The notes under the pieces: model-generated
Seen by the model: the letters and a program-made list of their open reading frames with translations, nothing else
Databases searched by the model: none
What the model was told of the DNA's origin: nothing
Translations under genes and position numbers: made by a program
Shown here: one piece after another, positions 61,696 through 64,000 of the stretch
Numbering within the stretch: position 1 is the first letter of the stretch
Layout of the letters: each line of letters begins with the position of its first letter
Assembly (NCBI RefSeq): GCF_002303885.1
Contig: NZ_MRCM01000011.1
Coordinates: 124,001 to 188,000, forward strand
DNA: 64,000 nucleotides
DNA from: Flavobacterium sp. ACN2
Lineage (GTDB): Bacteria > Bacteroidota > Bacteroidia > Flavobacteriales > Flavobacteriaceae
Direction of reading: 5' to 3'

Positions 61696-62202
61696 ATGAA
61701 ACTAAGAAAAGAGATAGAGCCACAATTAGAAGTTGCCGAAAAACTATATTCAAAAATATTAAAGTCTCTTATCGAATATGCGGAGTTTTGTGATGAAAAT
61801 GATGATGAAGAGAATGTTGAGTATCAAAAGTTAGAAGAGAAACTTCATATACTAACAAGAAAGGATATGACTCAATTTAATCTTTGGGAATGGTGGGAAG
61901 AAGAAGGTGTCGAAGTTCTTGCGTTCAGAATTGCTTTACCGAATCCTTTAGAAGTGGAAAACATTACAAAAGAAGAGCTTTCGGAAATTATTTGTAATAG
62001 GCTTCAATGGTCTGATGATTTTGATGATGATAATTTCAATGGAAAGTTCAGTCTTTATCTTGATAATTATTACCATGATTTTTTGAAATTAAATTTCAAA
62101 AGGACTTATAATTATTCAAAGATATTCTGTACACAAAAAAACAAAGATAAAAGTATATTTGAACTTACTAATGAAGAAAAAGTAGAGAAGCTTTGGGGTT
62201 GA
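61696..62202 (+). CDS. hypothetical acidic protein between inverted repeats
   Basis: 168 residues from the ATG at 61696; the frame opens at 61618 but passes through the inverted repeat and is not needed. Acidic, helical N-terminus (KLRKEIEPQLEVAEKLYSKIL), then a strand/helix region with FNLWEWWEEEGVEVLAFRIALP. No family recognised. Flanked 36 nt upstream and 25 nt downstream by an inverted repeat pair. Likely part of an immunity-type orphan cluster with SUFU and the gene at 61225. Confidence 0.65.
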   Translation: MKLRKEIEPQLEVAEKLYSKILKSLIEYAEFCDENDDEENVEYQKLEEKLHILTRKDMTQFNLWEWWEEEGVEVLAFRIALPNPLEVENITKEELSEIICNRLQWSDDFDDDNFNGKFSLYLDNYYHDFLKLNFKRTYNYSKIFCTQKNKDKSIFELTNEEKVEKLWG

Positions 62203-62226
62203 AGTTTTGCTTTGACAACGATACAC

Positions 62227-62247
62227 GATAACGCGGATTTGCAATCC
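62227..62247 (-). repeat. right inverted repeat flanking the orphan gene
   Basis: Reverse complement of 61640-61660 with two mismatches; reads GATAACGCGGATTTGCAATC on the plus strand. Confidence 0.75.
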
Positions 62248-62276
62248 TTGCCCGTTCCAATTAAGAAACAAAATAG

Positions 62277-62312
62277 GAAATCCCATTTACTTATTAAGCA
62301 AATGGGATTTTC
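62277..62312. terminator. bidirectional terminator (AATCCCATT family)
   Basis: AAATCCCATTT (62278-62288) pairs with AAATGGGATTT (62300-62310); A/T runs on both sides. Converging genes share it. Confidence 0.88.
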
Positions 62313-62337
62313 TAATTTTTATATATCAAAAGAAAAA

Positions 62338-64000
62338 CTAATCTTCTTTCTCAGATAATTTCTTCTCTAATTCAATCTGAAACTCTTCAATTACAGGTTT
62401 CATGGTGCTTTCTGGAATATCTGCAATTCTAATATACATTAAACCGTCGATTGCATTGTTGAATAATGGGTCAACATTAAAAGCAACTACTCTTGCGTTT
62501 TGTTTGATGTATTTCTTAATTAAAACGGGCAAACGTAAGTTTCCTGGTTCTAATTCGTCAATGATTTTATCAAACTTATTCAAGTCAGATTCTGCTTCGT
62601 CGAAAATGAAATCTTTATCGGCGTCTTTTAGTTTTACTTTGTACGCTTTTTTCGGGTGAATGTATTGTGCGATATACGGATCGTAATAGTTCGATTTCAT
62701 GAACTCAATCATCAATGATTTAGAGAAATCTGAAAACTGATTACTGATACTTACACCTCCAACTAAATATTTGTGTTCTGGATGGCGCAAAGTGGTATGA
62801 ATAATACCTTTCCACAATAAGAACAAAGGCATTGGTTTTTGCTGATACTCTTTTACGATAAATGCACGACCCATTTCAATCGATTTGTGCATCATATCAT
62901 GAAGTTCTGGTTCAAATCTGAAAAGATCCGTTAAGTAGAAACCTTCAATTCCGTATTTTGGATAGATTTCAGAACCTAATCCCATACGATATGCTCCGGC
63001 GATTTTCTTGGTTTCATCATCCCATAAAAACATATGGTGATAATATTGGTCGTATTCGTCTAAATCGATAGATTCATTTGTTCCTTCTCCAACTTCACGG
63101 AAAGTGATTTCGCGTAAACGACCGATTTCGTGCAAAATGTTCGGAATCTCTTTTGCGCTTGCAAAGAAAACCTCGTAGTTTTTGCTTTGTAAAAACCTGC
63201 TGTCACTATCACGTAATGCCTGAACTTCATCAATCAATTTTGATTCGCTTGCAGCTGTTACGATTTTTTTAGGTGCTTTCGGTATTTTAAGACTTGCTGT
63301 ATCGATCAGTTTGGTGTCTTTTTCAAACGGATTGGCCAACATATAGGTTTTCTTTCTCAAGAATTCTGAATATTCTTCAAAAGATTCAATTTCGTTTTGT
63401 TCAGATACAGAAATAGGTTTTCCGATACGAACTTTAATTACACGATCTTTTTGCGTAAGCAATTCAGAAGGTAATTTAGCGGTACGCAAAGTATCATCAA
63501 TTTTAGAAAGCCAGTAGAATAATTTACTGTTTTTGGCATGAAAGTAAATTGGAACTACAGGAACTTTTGCTTTTCTGATTAATTTCAGCGCGCCTTCTTC
63601 CCAAGGTTTGTCCACTACTAATTTGCCATCTTTATAAGTAGAAACTTCACCAGCAGGAAAAATACCCAAAGGTTTTCCGTCGCTTAAATGGCGTAACGTT
63701 TCTTTAATGCCAATTACGCTCGATTTTGCATCCTTATGGTTTTCAAAAGGATTAACCGGCATAATGTATTTCTTCATCGGAACAATTCTGTGTAACAAGA
63801 AATTGGCAATGATTTTGAAATTTGGCTCTCTTTCAAGCATTAATTTCAAAAGCAAAATTCCGTCAATTCCACCAAGCGGATGATTTGAAATGGTAATATA
63901 CGCACCATCTTTTGGTAGACGTTTTAAATCTTCTTCTGGGATTTCGAACTTAATTTCCATTTCATCCAAAATTCCATTCAAAAAGTCAAGGTCTTCCAAA
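62338..64000 (-). CDS. olsF: OlsF-like bifunctional acyltransferase (5' end outside window)
   Basis: About 553 residues visible, frame open to the right edge. N-terminal half (to about 250) is a PlsC-type O-acyltransferase with NHPLGGIDG (HxxxxD motif) and FPAGEVS. C-terminal half (about 270-553) is an OlsB-like N-acyltransferase with LREITFREVGEGTNESIDLDEYDQYYHH and GGVSISNQFSDFSKSLM. The two-domain order matches OlsF, the bifunctional ornithine-lipid synthase described in Serratia and reported active from Flavobacterium johnsoniae, which makes ornithine (or related aminoacyl) lipids. Function here is inferred from that family. Confidence 0.8.
   Translation of the reverse strand, partial: LEDLDFLNGILDEMEIKFEIPEEDLKRLPKDGAYITISNHPLGGIDGILLLKLMLEREPNFKIIANFLLHRIVPMKKYIMPVNPFENHKDAKSSVIGIKETLRHLSDGKPLGIFPAGEVSTYKDGKLVVDKPWEEGALKLIRKAKVPVVPIYFHAKNSKLFYWLSKIDDTLRTAKLPSELLTQKDRVIKVRIGKPISVSEQNEIESFEEYSEFLRKKTYMLANPFEKDTKLIDTASLKIPKAPKKIVTAASESKLIDEVQALRDSDSRFLQSKNYEVFFASAKEIPNILHEIGRLREITFREVGEGTNESIDLDEYDQYYHHMFLWDDETKKIAGAYRMGLGSEIYPKYGIEGFYLTDLFRFEPELHDMMHKSIEMGRAFIVKEYQQKPMPLFLLWKGIIHTTLRHPEHKYLVGGVSISNQFSDFSKSLMIEFMKSNYYDPYIAQYIHPKKAYKVKLKDADKDFIFDEAESDLNKFDKIIDELEPGNLRLPVLIKKYIKQNARVVAFNVDPLFNNAIDGLMYIRIADIPESTMKPVIEEFQIELEKKLSEKED

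Overview
The window is chromosomal DNA of a Flavobacterium-type bacterium (Bacteroidota). Supporting signs are: the gliding-motility lipoprotein GldH at the left edge; a thermolysin-like protease with a C-terminal type IX secretion (T9SS) sorting domain; low GC; very little Shine-Dalgarno signal; promoter boxes of the Bacteroidota form TAnnTTTG; class I fumarase; and an OlsF-like fused acyltransferase at the right edge. Most genes are core metabolism, envelope, repair or translation genes. No phage, IS transposase, CRISPR array, rRNA or tRNA was seen.

Layout. 0-3 kb: gldH (5' truncated) and a class A penicillin-binding protein. 2.9-5.4 kb: the two subunits of a 3-oxoacid CoA-transferase, split by a class A beta-lactamase that sits between two 94-bp direct repeats (92/94 identical). 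5.7-8.5 kb: secreted M4 protease. 8.6-13.5 kb: outer-membrane protein, metallophosphatase, DNA polymerase IV, a lone PAS protein, fumarase. 13.6-16 kb: lipoprotein and SpmA/SpmB-like membrane protein. 16.2-18.7 kb: three same-strand DNA-repair type genes (AlkZ-like glycosylase, DEDDy exonuclease, Ogt). 18.9-28 kb: a hypothetical protein, YeeZ-like SDR, GNAT, LysR with a divergent rhodanese, TPR protein, M28 peptidase, and a GNAT-nitrilase fusion with two small partners. 28-35.8 kb: SSB, DUF2461, a Lys/Cys-rich mini-protein beside ferritin, OmpA, CAT, HAD, EamA transporter. 35.8-36.6 kb: an unexplained structured intergenic element and a ParE-type toxin-antitoxin pair. 36.7-45.3 kb: metG, GH43, CDGSH protein, DUF2695 protein, PhzF, patatin, PrcB-like lipoprotein. 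45.4-47.9 kb: small orphan genes and a lipoprotein. 48-58.3 kb: serS, lgt, TPR, DUF4286, rsmA, mgtE, proC, nhaA, a D-2-hydroxyacid dehydrogenase. 58.5-62.2 kb: DUF805-TM2-DUF805, a SUFU-domain protein and orphan genes, several followed by near-identical terminators. 62.3 kb to the end: OlsF-like acyltransferase (5' truncated).

Intergenic spaces carry several families of short interspersed repeats: a CTTCGACTTCGnTCAG box, 'GCAAAG' arms, 'CTCAGAACCTTAG' units, nested palindromes and an 18-bp palindrome. Some build large hairpins. These repeats, the repeat-flanked beta-lactamase, the inverted repeats around the orphan gene at 61.7-62.2 kb and the structured element at 35.83-35.98 kb are the least explained parts of the window.
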